Shown: positions 1 to 9,042 of the stretch, one piece after another
How the letters are laid out: the number at the start of each line of letters is the position of its first letter
Numbering within the stretch: position 1 is the stretch's first letter
From: Treponema sp.
GTDB lineage: Bacteria > Spirochaetota > Spirochaetia > Treponematales > Breznakiellaceae
Length of the DNA: 20,085 nt
Assembly (NCBI GenBank): GCA_031277045.1
Contig: JAISLX010000094.1
Coordinates: forward strand, 1 to 20,085
Reading direction: 5' to 3'
Notes under the pieces: model-generated
Told to the model about the DNA's origin: nothing
The model's input: only the letters and a program-made list of their open reading frames with translations
The model's database searches: none
Program-made: the position numbers and the translations under genes

Positions 1-85
1 GCTCTACGCCTACTACGGTTCCGTGCTTCGGGGCCTGGACCCGGACAAGCCCCGGAACCTGGCCAAGTCGGTGACCGTGGAATAA
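1..85 (+). CDS. glmS: Glutamine-fructose-6-phosphate aminotransferase, C-terminal end only
   Basis: Only the last 27 codons are inside the window, read from base 2 to the TAA at 83-85. The tail contains DPDKPRNLAKSVTVE. PRNLAKSVTVE is the signature C-terminus of GlmS, where the conserved tail helps close the sugar-phosphate site of the isomerase domain. GlmS makes glucosamine-6-phosphate from fructose-6-phosphate and glutamine, the first step toward peptidoglycan amino sugars, in the cytoplasm. The fragment is too short to judge the rest of the gene. The G+C-rich codons contrast with the AT-rich gene that follows. I see no clear terminator after the stop. Confidence 0.88.
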   Translation, partial: LYAYYGSVLRGLDPDKPRNLAKSVTVE

Positions 86-239
86 GGGTGGGGTTCCGGG
101 CTTGATTCCTGCTGCTCCTCTTGTAATTATTGAACACAAAATTATGTGGGCGAAGACATTGGCTGCCTTTCACCTTGAGGGGTAATACGTCATGTAATAT
201 ATTGACAAAATGGTTGTATAATCATATCGTTAAAAGACC

Positions 240-590
240 ATGGAAAAGCAAAGGATATTTACAACTTCATTTGCGAGTATTTATCCGTTTTATATTCAAA
301 AAGCGGAAAAGAAGGGACGCTCAAAAACAGAGGTGGATACTATCATTTGTTGGTTGACAGGCTATGATCAACAATCATTGCAGCAGCAAATCGACAATAA
401 GAATGATTTTGAAACATTTTTCACAGAAGCGCCGCAGATCAATCCAAATGCTTCAAAAATTACAGGTAAAATATGTGGTTACCGGGTAGAAGAAATTGAA
501 GATAAACTCATGCAAAAGATTCGGTGGTTGGATAAGTTAATTGATGAATTGGCAAAAGGAAAGTCAATGGAAATGATTTTAAGGGGATAA
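240..590 (+). CDS. DUF2200 family protein
   Basis: This small 116-residue protein appears full length for the DUF2200 family. Recognisable family features are [18 protein letters not shown] near the start, an IICWLTGY segment around residues 35-42, [10 protein letters not shown] around 56-65, and the C-terminal [18 protein letters not shown]. The family has no established biochemical role; it is soluble, mostly helical, has no signal peptide, and is scattered through many bacteria. The start at 240 fits the family N-terminus, although the upstream bases carry no convincing Shine-Dalgarno sequence. The gene is markedly AT-rich (about one third G+C, counted over 241-420) next to G+C-rich glmS, which suggests a separate origin. 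It stands alone, with 154 bp before it and a repeat-filled gap after it. Confidence 0.85.
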   Translation: MEKQRIFTTSFASIYPFYIQKAEKKGRSKTEVDTIICWLTGYDQQSLQQQIDNKNDFETFFTEAPQINPNASKITGKICGYRVEEIEDKLMQKIRWLDKLIDELAKGKSMEMILRG

Positions 591-651
591 AAGAAATAGA
601 GTTCTTCAGGCCTTTACTTTCTGAACAATAACCGTTTAAATCAATAGCTTG

Positions 652-707
652 GGAATCACTGTCAACAATTTAAAAATTCCAGTCCATAGATTACACTGAT
701 TTTCACA
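652..707 (-). repeat. Dispersed repeat, inverted copy
   Basis: Read on the minus strand, this stretch gives GTGTAATCTATGGAC followed about 20 bases later by TTGTTGACAGTG. The same two blocks occur in the same order in the direct copies at 729-805 and 816-890. It is the most diverged of the three copies. Confidence 0.6.
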
Positions 708-728
708 AATTTAAGAGGGCTTTGGAAT

Positions 729-805
729 AAAAATCCGTGTAATCTGCGTAATCAGTGGACCTTTTTGTGTCACATTTTGCTTAACTTGTTGACAGTGGAT
801 TTAAG
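729..805 (+). repeat. Dispersed repeat, direct copy 1
   Basis: The unit begins with AAAATCCGTGTAATC, continues through GTAATCAGTGGACCT and ends with GCTTAACTTGTTGACAGTGG. The period to the second copy is about 87 bases. No open frame spans the copies. Similar GTGTAATC/GTGGA strings occur as intergenic repeats in various environmental bacterial genomes; I know of no assigned function. Confidence 0.65.
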
Positions 806-815
806 GGGGTAGCAC

Positions 816-890
816 AAAAATTTGCGTAATTCGTGTAATCTGTGGACCTCTTTTGTTTTCCATTTGCTTAACTTGTTAACAGTGGTTTGA
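816..890 (+). repeat. Dispersed repeat, direct copy 2
   Basis: This is an imperfect tandem copy of 729-805. It shares CGTGTAATCTGTGGACCT (one difference from copy 1) and GCTTAACTTGTT-ACAGTGG, with small indels in the T-rich middle. Together with the inverted copy it fills the gap between the DUF2200 gene and the hairpin array. Confidence 0.65.
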
Positions 891-901
891 GAATAAAGAA
901 T

Positions 902-1012
902 CCCCGCCGCAAGCAGCGGGGTATTGAAGATTTCTTCTTGAAATCTTTGCGTATGCGGGGGAACAAATCCCCCGCACCCCCAGGTTCACGCCCCAAGGGG
1001 CGGGGTATTAAA
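902..1012. repeat. REP-like hairpin array
   Basis: Four inverted repeats lie in a row. CCCCGC (902-907) pairs with GCGGGG (916-921). AAGATTTC (927-934) pairs with GAAATCTT (940-947), a perfect 8-bp stem. GCGGGGG (955-961) pairs with CCCCCGC (969-975), a perfect 7-bp stem. CGCCCC (989-994) pairs with GGGGCG (997-1002). The first and last hairpins end in the same motif, GCGGGGTATTGAA (916-928) and GCGGGGTATTAAA (1000-1012). A hairpin followed by a conserved short flank is typical of REP sequences mobilised by TnpA-REP transposases, but no transposase is in the window. The array lies 39 bp before arfB, so it could also affect transcription into that gene. Confidence 0.65.
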
Positions 1013-1050
1013 CCCGCTTTATGAAATAAAACCGGAAAAAGGACTTAATT

Positions 1051-1467
1051 ATGAATATTTCCCGTATTTACGCTTCTATTCGGACCTGTTCCGATGTAAC
1101 TTTCTCTCGATCCGGCGGTCCGGGGGGTCAAAATGTTAACAAAGTAAATACAAAAGTTTGTCTGCGTATTAAAATTCAGAATATAGAAGGGCTTTCGGAT
1201 GCCGAGCTAAACCATCTTCGCGCGGTTCTTTCCCCTCGTATTAGCGCAGAAGATGAAATTATTGTTACCTCCAGCGAAGAACGATCCCAACGGCTTAACC
1301 TGGAACGATCTTATCTGCGTCTTGAAGCCCTGATTATCGCTGCGGCGCGAATTCCACCGCATCGCCGGCCCACTAAGCCCAGCCGGGCAGCGCGGGAAAA
1401 CAGAATACACGCTAAACGTATTCGCGGCCTTAAAAAAAAGGGCAGAAAACCCCCATCCGAAGAATAA
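1051..1467 (+). CDS. arfB: Alternative ribosome-rescue factor ArfB (peptidyl-tRNA hydrolase, YaeJ type)
   Basis: The protein is 138 residues, the usual size of ArfB/YaeJ and far shorter than RF1 or RF2. The catalytic domain has SRSGGPGGQNVNKVNTKV at residues 19-36, with the GGQ at 25-27 that hydrolyses peptidyl-tRNA in the ribosomal peptidyl-transferase centre. The C-terminal third (about 100-135) is very basic (HRRPTKPSRAAR, then KRIRGLKKKGRK). In ArfB this tail enters the empty mRNA channel of ribosomes stalled on truncated messages. It has no codon-recognition domain, so it is a rescue factor and not a termination factor. The start at 1051 has AAAGGA about 7 bases upstream. It is a single gene that converges on dnaN, leaving a 92-bp gap. 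Confidence 0.93.
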   Translation: MNISRIYASIRTCSDVTFSRSGGPGGQNVNKVNTKVCLRIKIQNIEGLSDAELNHLRAVLSPRISAEDEIIVTSSEERSQRLNLERSYLRLEALIIAAARIPPHRRPTKPSRAARENRIHAKRIRGLKKKGRKPPSEE

Positions 1468-1496
1468 TTTTATACAACACGGGCTTTTTCCAAAAC

Positions 1497-1530
1497 CCGG
1501 TTAGTTTTGAAAAAACCTCAAACAAACCGG
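1497..1530. terminator. Possible hairpin between convergent arfB and dnaN
   Basis: CCGGTTAGTTT (1497-1507) can pair with AAACAAACCGG (1520-1530) with one A-A mismatch, around an A-rich loop. It lies in the gap between the arfB and dnaN stop codons, where a bidirectional terminator would be expected. No good T-run follows on either strand, so the call is weak. The left arm also belongs to an 18-bp sequence repeated upstream of dnaA. Confidence 0.3.
1499..1516 (+). repeat. 18-bp repeat, copy downstream of dnaN
   Basis: GGTTAGTTTTGAAAAAAC matches the copy at 4348-4365 at 17 of 18 positions. The two copies bracket the dnaN-dnaA block. Function unknown. Confidence 0.5.
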
Positions 1531-1559
1531 ATTTACAAATTCTTATACGATGTCCGTTC

Positions 1560-2660
1560 CTAATCAAGCTGCATAGGCATAACAATGTGGAAAAAATCTT
1601 TCTCAGGTATTGGCAAAATAGTTATTGCCTTAGCCGGATCGCTGAATTTTATGCCTATTTCGTCCTCTTTCATTGCCTTGGAAGGTTCCTCAATATAACG
1701 ATAGTTCAAAGCTATAGAAACCTCTTCCCCATCGTACTTACAGGGTATTTCCATACGGGAATTTCCAATTTCATTTTCTTCCGAATAAACCGCCATACTA
1801 CCGGGAGTCAATCCCAAATAAACCCGGTGAGACTTCTGTTCTACCAGCAAGGAAACCCGTCTCAAAGCGTCCAACAGTTCCAAGCGGTTTACCGAAATAA
1901 AATTATCCTGATTCTCAGGAATAACCCGCCGGTAATTGGGAAACTGCCCCTCCAAAAGTACCGAAGAAAGGCTATAATACCCAAATTTGATAAAAATAGT
2001 CTTATCGGTAACAGAAATCGAAACCGGTCCCTCGTCCCCTGCCCTTTTGGCTAAAATATTCAAAATTTTAGGAGGCACAATTACGCCACTAAAGTCATTA
2101 ATGGACGAATCAGCCGGTTTCGACATGTACGCAAGGCGGCGGCCATCAGTAGCTACCATGACAAGTTTATCTTCTGTCTTTTCAAAAAAAACACCGTTCA
2201 TAAAATACCTGGTCTCGTCATCGGAAACAGCAAAAACAGTCTGTTGTATCATATCTTTGAAATCCCTGATGGGCAGATCAAAATATTCGACTGTGGAAAC
2301 GGTAAATTCGGGAAATTTCTCGGCGGTAATGCTCTTTAACTCCCAATTTGCCTTCTTTATCGCGGATTTTATGATGAGCTTTGAAGGTTTTTGTTCAAAA
2401 ACCAGATCGCCATCGGGACTTGAGTTAAGAATCCCCAAGAATTTGTCCCCAAACACTGTGGTAGAACCTTCTTCCAGCACTGTTACAGGTATTTGAGTTT
2501 CAAAATTGACCTTGTTATCAGTGGCCTTTATAAAAAGGGTATCTTTTTCAGTTTTGAGGTAGATATTTGAAAGAATGGATACCACATTTTTACTGGATAT
2601 AATCTCTTGAGCAATAGATATCTCTTTTTGCAGCATGCTTCGTTCACAGGTAAATTTCAT
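1560..2660 (-). CDS. dnaN: DNA polymerase III beta sliding clamp
   Basis: The 366-residue protein begins MKFTCERSMLQKEIS and ends HIVMPMQLD, both typical of DnaN. The clamp is a homodimeric ring that holds DNA polymerase III and other DNA-handling proteins on the template. Family features include FAVSDDETRYFMNGVFFE, ATDGRRLAY in the middle domain, and EGQFPNYRRVIP. An upstream in-frame start at 2831 exists, but it would translate the AT-rich origin-like gap into a tyrosine run. The start at 2660 has GGAG 10 bases upstream (reading minus strand) and matches the family N-terminus. It lies downstream of dnaA on the same strand, the usual dnaA-dnaN order. recF, which often follows dnaN, is not here. 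Confidence 0.96.
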   Translation of the reverse strand: MKFTCERSMLQKEISIAQEIISSKNVVSILSNIYLKTEKDTLFIKATDNKVNFETQIPVTVLEEGSTTVFGDKFLGILNSSPDGDLVFEQKPSKLIIKSAIKKANWELKSITAEKFPEFTVSTVEYFDLPIRDFKDMIQQTVFAVSDDETRYFMNGVFFEKTEDKLVMVATDGRRLAYMSKPADSSINDFSGVIVPPKILNILAKRAGDEGPVSISVTDKTIFIKFGYYSLSSVLLEGQFPNYRRVIPENQDNFISVNRLELLDALRRVSLLVEQKSHRVYLGLTPGSMAVYSEENEIGNSRMEIPCKYDGEEVSIALNYRYIEEPSKAMKEDEIGIKFSDPAKAITILPIPEKDFFHIVMPMQLD

Positions 2661-2898
2661 ATTCGCTTGGCTCCTATCCTTATTTATTATATATAATAAA
2701 TAATAGTAATAATAGGGTCTCCTTAATTGTGGAAAACGTCCTAATTCCTTATGATAAAAGGAATTAAAGTCTCCACAAACAAGGAAAAACTTTTCCCCTA
2801 TATCCCCAGTTTTGGTAAATTCCAAAATCAAAACACTTTTTACGCTGGGTTTTTACCGGATTTCCCCAGGTTTTAACCAGCTTTTTAAACTGTTCTTC
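2661..2898. other. oriC: Probable chromosomal replication origin (oriC) between dnaA and dnaN
   Basis: Reading the minus strand, this gap has TTTTCCACA (2729-2737; 8 of 9 to the DnaA box TTATCCACA), then a short GC run (complement of 2715-2719), then a repeated trinucleotide stretch, then an almost pure A/T block (2681-2703). On the plus strand the trinucleotides are TAA TAG TAA TAA TAG at 2701-2715. This matches the order DnaA box - GC cluster - DnaA-trios - unwinding element of the Bacillus subtilis basal origin system. Weaker DnaA-box-like 9-mers (7 of 9) lie at 2769-2777 and 2800-2808 on the plus strand. The dnaA-dnaN gap is a common oriC location. No experiment supports the call, and TTTTCCACA also occurs by chance within genes in this window (1586-1594 and 13437-13445). 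Confidence 0.65.
2742..2766. repeat. Perfect inverted repeat inside the putative oriC
   Basis: TAATTCCTT (2742-2750) and AAGGAATTA (2758-2766) form a perfect 9-bp inverted repeat around a 7-base spacer. It sits between the strongest DnaA-box match and the weaker boxes. It could be a protein-binding site or a hairpin in the dnaN leader RNA; the sequence alone does not decide. Confidence 0.55.
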
Positions 2899-4305
2899 TT
2901 ATAGCTTAGATCCAGCCTCCTTAATTAGCCGTTTGAGGCTTTCAATCGTTGGTTCTATGGTTGGGTCGGCCTTCATCCGTTCGCTGATTTTGTTGCAGCT
3001 GTGCATTACCGTGGTATGATCCTTGCCCCCAAAAGACTGGCCTATCTCCGTGGTGGAGTATTCGGTAATATCCCGGATGATGTACATGGCGATTTGCCGG
3101 GCATACACGATGTTTTGGGCTCTTTTTTTGCTTCGAAGGTCGTTTGAGGACAGTGAAAAGTACTTTGCCACTACGCTTTGGATAAGATCTATGGACATAT
3201 TGGCTTGCCGGGGGGAGGCGAACATGTCCCGCAGAAGATGCTGGGCTTGTTCAAGAGTTACCTGCTTGCTTACCATGTTGGAAAAGGCGGTCAGTTTAGT
3301 CAGAGCTGATTCCAGATCCCGGATATTGGTCGAGATATTTTTGCTGATAAGATCGATAACCTCGTCCGAAATGGGTATATCTGCTGATACAACTTTGCTT
3401 TTTAGGATGGCGCAACGGGTTTCGTAGTTCGGGGGTTGCAAATCCACATTTAAACCCCGCTCAAAACGGTTTCTTAGGCGCTCGGTAAGGTTTTTTAGTT
3501 CCGCAACCGGACGGTCGCAGGTAAAAATGATCTGTTTTTTTGCGTTATACAGGGCTTCGTAGGTAAAAAAAAGTTCTTCCTGGGTTCCTGCCTTGTTTTC
3601 CAGAAAGTGAATGTCGTCGATAAGGAGTACATCCACCTGACGGTAATGGTTTTTAAAGGTTGTCATCTCCTGTTTTTTCACGGATTGAATAAACTCGTTG
3701 GTAAAATTTTCCGCAGTGCTGTAGATAATCTTGCTGGGTGAATTTTCGTGGATGTAGTTTCCAATAGCTTGCATCAGGTGGGTTTTTCCCAGTCCGACCC
3801 CGCCGTAGATAAGAAACGGGTTATAGGCGGTTCCGGGGTTTTTGCTGATAGCCATGGCGGCGTTGGCGGCAAAGTTGTTGTTTTCTCCAATGACGTATCT
3901 TTCGAAGGTATAATCTTCCCGCAGTTGGGGATGAGGCGCTTTGATTTTGGGTTTTTCTTCCTGTTTACTGGTTGAAATAGCTTGTTTCTGGCTGGAATTG
4001 GCTTTTTTCATGTCTACAGCAGGCGCTGTAATGGCTGATTCCGCTTTGTTCCGGGGCCGGACCTCAAATTCAACCAGCAAATCCTTTCCCGTAAGCTCTT
4101 TAAGCGTGTTTTCTATAAGATTTTGGTAGCGGGGTTTGATCTGATCGCGGTAAAATGAAGAGGGAACTGCCACGATTATGTGATTTTCGCTGGAATTCAT
4201 GTACTCCAGATTGCCAAACCAGATGGAATACTCCTGTTCTGGAAGGGTTGATCGAATCTGGCTTACTGTTTCCCCCCAAAAGACTTCGTAATCAGATTCA
4301 GACAT
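2899..4305 (-). CDS. dnaA: Chromosomal replication initiator DnaA
   Basis: The protein is 468 residues, normal for DnaA. Domain I is at about 1-85, with the W-F-G-N-L segment typical of bacterial DnaA. A polar linker (about 86-125) follows, then the AAA+ domain with Walker A GGVGLGKT at 168-175 and Walker B VLLIDDIHF at 226-234, and the ERLRNRFERGL box near 275-285. Domain IV carries the DNA-binding signature GGKDHTTVMHSCNKI at about 426-440. DnaA binds DnaA boxes as an ATP complex and melts the origin. The start at 4305 has GGGG 7 bases upstream on the minus strand. The gene precedes dnaN and diverges from gyrB. A DnaA-box-like site in its predicted leader (near 4381) would fit autoregulation, by inference. 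Confidence 0.97.
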   Translation of the reverse strand: MSESDYEVFWGETVSQIRSTLPEQEYSIWFGNLEYMNSSENHIIVAVPSSFYRDQIKPRYQNLIENTLKELTGKDLLVEFEVRPRNKAESAITAPAVDMKKANSSQKQAISTSKQEEKPKIKAPHPQLREDYTFERYVIGENNNFAANAAMAISKNPGTAYNPFLIYGGVGLGKTHLMQAIGNYIHENSPSKIIYSTAENFTNEFIQSVKKQEMTTFKNHYRQVDVLLIDDIHFLENKAGTQEELFFTYEALYNAKKQIIFTCDRPVAELKNLTERLRNRFERGLNVDLQPPNYETRCAILKSKVVSADIPISDEVIDLISKNISTNIRDLESALTKLTAFSNMVSKQVTLEQAQHLLRDMFASPRQANMSIDLIQSVVAKYFSLSSNDLRSKKRAQNIVYARQIAMYIIRDITEYSTTEIGQSFGGKDHTTVMHSCNKISERMKADPTIEPTIESLKRLIKEAGSKL

Positions 4306-4347
4306 GTCTAATCCCCTACTCCAAATTCAATGGTTTCCCCAAAATTT

Positions 4348-6393
<2,046 letters not shown>

Positions 6394-6420
6394 ACTGCAC
6401 ATATTGTTGTGGTATGCGCT

Positions 6421-6445
6421 GGCCCTGCGCGTGTAACGCGGGTCC
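6421..6445 (+). terminator. Hairpin after gyrB, probable terminator or attenuator
   Basis: GGCCCTGCGC and GCGGGTCC arms form a stem of about 9 pairs, with one mismatch and one wobble, closing a 7-base loop. A run of six T begins five bases later (6451-6456). The weak spacing makes it a partial or conditional terminator. It sits directly before the proposed gyrA promoter. Confidence 0.45.
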
Positions 6446-6474
6446 ATGACTTTTTTCCGTGAAATTGCTATACT
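6446..6474 (+). promoter_or_regulatory. Probable gyrA promoter with extended -10
   Basis: ATGACT (6446-6451, 4 of 6 to the -35) is followed after 17 bases by TATACT (6469-6474, 5 of 6 to the -10). TGC immediately before the -10 gives the extended TGN element. The predicted start of transcription is about 6481, leaving a short leader with AAGGGAT before the gyrA ATG. This suggests gyrA is transcribed at least partly independently of gyrB. Confidence 0.5.
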
Positions 6475-6517
6475 CGCCGAACTGGATTTTGAACAGGATC
6501 AAGGGATAAACACATAA

Positions 6518-9013
6518 ATGGCTGAGAGCGAAATAACTGAGGGGCAGGGCCCGGGAAAGGTCATCCCCATTGCGATAGAGGACGAAGTAAAGACCGACTA
6601 CCTTAACTACGCCATGTCGGTTATTGTGGCCCGGGCTCTGCCCGATGTGCGGGACGGCCTTAAACCCGTACACCGGCGGCTTCTCTTTTCTATGGACGAC
6701 CTGGGGCTTAGGCCCAATGCTGTCACCAAAAAAAGCGCCCGGATTGTAGGGGATGCCATGGGGAAATACCATCCCCATGGAGATGCCGCCCTGTACGATG
6801 CCCTGGCCCGGATGGCCCAGGATTTTTCCCTCCGTTATCCCCTGGTTCACGGGCAGGGGAACTTTGGGTCCCTGGACGGCGACCCCCCGGCGGCCATGCG
6901 CTATACGGAAGCCAAACTTTCCCGGGCCGGCGATGAGATGCTCCAGGATCTGGGCAAAGAGACCGTAGATTTCCTTCCCAACTTTGATGAAAGCCTTAAA
7001 GAGCCCCAGGTACTTCCCGCCGCCGTTCCCAACCTCCTTGTAAACGGATCCAGCGGTATCGCCGTGGGGATGGCCACCAACATGGCCCCTCACAACATGA
7101 ACGAGATCTGCGAAGCCGTCTGCGCGTTTATTGATAACCCGAAGATTAGCGTTGAGGAACTGATGCGGTTTGTCCAGGGGCCCGACTTCCCCACCGGCGG
7201 GATCATCTTTGGCCGGCAGGGGATTCGAGACGCCTATAAAACTGGCCGGGGGAAACTCCTGGTCCGTTCCCATTTTGAGGTAGAAACCACCAAATCCGGA
7301 AAGGAACAGATTGTCTTTACCGATGTTCCCTATGGGGTTAATAAGCTTACCCTGGTGGAGAAGATCGGCGCCCTGGCCCGGGAAAAAGCCATAGACGGCA
7401 TCGCCAATTCCAATGACGAATCCGACCGGGACGGCATCCGGATCGTGGTGGAGCTGAAAAAAGGGGCCATCCTCAAGGTGATTCTGAACCAGCTTTTCGC
7501 CAACACCCAGCTTCAGACCACGTTTGGGATTATCAACCTGGCCCTGGTCGACGGGAAACCCCAGTGCCTTAACCTAAAAGAACTTATCCACTACTTTGTT
7601 GAACACCGTGTCGAGGTGGTTACCCGCCGTACCCGCTACGATCTGCGCAAGGCGGAAGAACGGGCTCATATCCTGGAAGGTCTGGCTGTCGCCCTGGCGA
7701 ACATTGATGAGGTAGTGGCGATTATCAAGGCCTCCCATGATGTCGCCGCTGCCCGGCTTAAGCTACAGGAACGATTCGCCCTGTCCGAAGCCCAGTCCGA
7801 GGCCATTGTGGAGATGCGGCTGGGACGACTCACCAGCCTGGAAATCGAGAAGATTCAGCAGGAGTTGGCGGAATTAAAGATACAAATAGATTATTTTAAA
7901 TCACTTTTGGCGGATGGGAAAAAACTTCGGGGTGTAATCAAAGACGAAACCCGGTCCGTGGCGGAACGCTTTGGCGACAAGCGGCGTACCGAAATCGTAG
8001 CCGGCGAAGTGGAAAGCATCAATATCGAGGATCTGATCAAAAAAGAGGAAATGATGATCCTTATTTCCAACCTGGGCTATGTAAAGCGAGTTCCGGTATC
8101 TATTTACCGTAACCAGGGCCGGGGCGGCAAGGGTATGCAAAGCGCCAAACTGGCGGAAGACGACTTTATCGAGCAGATCTTTGTGGCTTCCACCCACGAG
8201 TACATCATGTTTATTACCAGCGCGGGCAAAGCCTATTGGATGAAGGTCCACGAACTTCCCGAAGGAAGCCGGACCAGCAAAGGCGCCCATATCAAAAGCC
8301 TCTTAACCGTTTCCCCCAACGAGGACATTACCGCCATTGTGGCCCTTAAAGACTTTAATAACAGCGCTGCACCCGGCGATGGCGCGGCCGGCGGCGATTC
8401 CGGCGGGGGCCCCTACCTCTTTATGGGGACCGCGCGGGGGGTGGTCAAGAAGGCGGCGGTAAGCGAATTTTCCAATGCCAAGACCAGGGGGATCATTGCC
8501 ATTAACCTGGACGAGGGGGATAAGCTGGTCAGCGCCCTGCTTACCGGCGGCAAGGACGAAGTGGTCCTGATATCCCGCAAAGGCCAGGCCCTGCGCACCG
8601 GGGAAGACCAGATCCGCCCCATGGGAAGATCGAGCCGGGGGGTTTCGGGCATGAAGCTGAGCGATGATGACGAACTGGCCGGGCTCCTCAAGGTGGTTCC
8701 GGAAGAAAAAATGCTCATCCTGTCCGAATACGGCTATGGCAAGCGGGTGGATTTTTCGGAATTCGCTTACCACGGCCGGGGCACCGCAGGGCAGCGGATC
8801 TACACGGTAAGCGAAAAAACCGGGGAAATCGTAGGCTGTGTCAACGTGCAGGAAAACGAGGAGATCATGTGTATCACCAGTCAGGGCAAGTCCATTAAGC
8901 TCAATGTGTGCGATATCCGGGTTATGGGCCGCAGCGCCCAGGGGGTGCGGATCCTCAGTATCGACAAGCCGGATTTTGTCATCGGCCTTGACCGCATTGT
9001 GAAAGAGGATTAA
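6518..9013 (+). CDS. gyrA: DNA gyrase subunit A
   Basis: The 831-residue protein has the GyrA breakage-reunion domain: [21 protein letters not shown] at the start, [13 protein letters not shown] at 82-94, and AAMRYTE with the DNA-linking tyrosine at 129. The GyrA box QGRGGKG at 533-539 identifies it as gyrase and not topoisomerase IV, because this motif is needed for DNA wrapping. The C-terminal beta-pinwheel blades follow. A Gly/Ala-rich stretch near residues 613-632 is an insertion between blades. The quinolone-site serine (Ser83 in E. coli) is alanine here (Ala90), as in mycobacteria. AAGGGAT lies about 10 bases before the start. It forms gyrase with the GyrB encoded upstream. Confidence 0.97.
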   Translation: MAESEITEGQGPGKVIPIAIEDEVKTDYLNYAMSVIVARALPDVRDGLKPVHRRLLFSMDDLGLRPNAVTKKSARIVGDAMGKYHPHGDAALYDALARMAQDFSLRYPLVHGQGNFGSLDGDPPAAMRYTEAKLSRAGDEMLQDLGKETVDFLPNFDESLKEPQVLPAAVPNLLVNGSSGIAVGMATNMAPHNMNEICEAVCAFIDNPKISVEELMRFVQGPDFPTGGIIFGRQGIRDAYKTGRGKLLVRSHFEVETTKSGKEQIVFTDVPYGVNKLTLVEKIGALAREKAIDGIANSNDESDRDGIRIVVELKKGAILKVILNQLFANTQLQTTFGIINLALVDGKPQCLNLKELIHYFVEHRVEVVTRRTRYDLRKAEERAHILEGLAVALANIDEVVAIIKASHDVAAARLKLQERFALSEAQSEAIVEMRLGRLTSLEIEKIQQELAELKIQIDYFKSLLADGKKLRGVIKDETRSVAERFGDKRRTEIVAGEVESINIEDLIKKEEMMILISNLGYVKRVPVSIYRNQGRGGKGMQSAKLAEDDFIEQIFVASTHEYIMFITSAGKAYWMKVHELPEGSRTSKGAHIKSLLTVSPNEDITAIVALKDFNNSAAPGDGAAGGDSGGGPYLFMGTARGVVKKAAVSEFSNAKTRGIIAINLDEGDKLVSALLTGGKDEVVLISRKGQALRTGEDQIRPMGRSSRGVSGMKLSDDDELAGLLKVVPEEKMLILSEYGYGKRVDFSEFAYHGRGTAGQRIYTVSEKTGEIVGCVNVQENEEIMCITSQGKSIKLNVCDIRVMGRSAQGVRILSIDKPDFVIGLDRIVKED

Positions 9014-9042
9014 GCCCCCGGCGCACACACGTATGCACAGGC

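Noticed and set aside
202..222. TTGACA and TATAAT upstream of the DUF2200 gene
   Set aside because: Both hexamers are perfect, but only 9 bases separate them, far below the 16-18 needed for a sigma-70 promoter. No well-spaced partner was found for either.
130..357. 75-codon open frame overlapping the DUF2200 start
   Set aside because: It overlaps the recognisable DUF2200 protein in another frame and its product resembles no family.
729..890. CRISPR-like repeat pair
   Set aside because: The units are long, diverged and have an inverted third copy; there are no short exact repeats with unique spacers and no cas genes.
6446..6517. 23-codon frame whose stop abuts the gyrA start
   Set aside because: Its ATG lies in the proposed -35 box and after a GC-rich hairpin with no ribosome binding site, so a leader peptide is not supported.
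7584..7592. TTATCCACT inside gyrA, 8 of 9 to a DnaA box
   Set aside because: It is a single site within a conserved coding sequence with no neighbouring boxes or AT-rich element.
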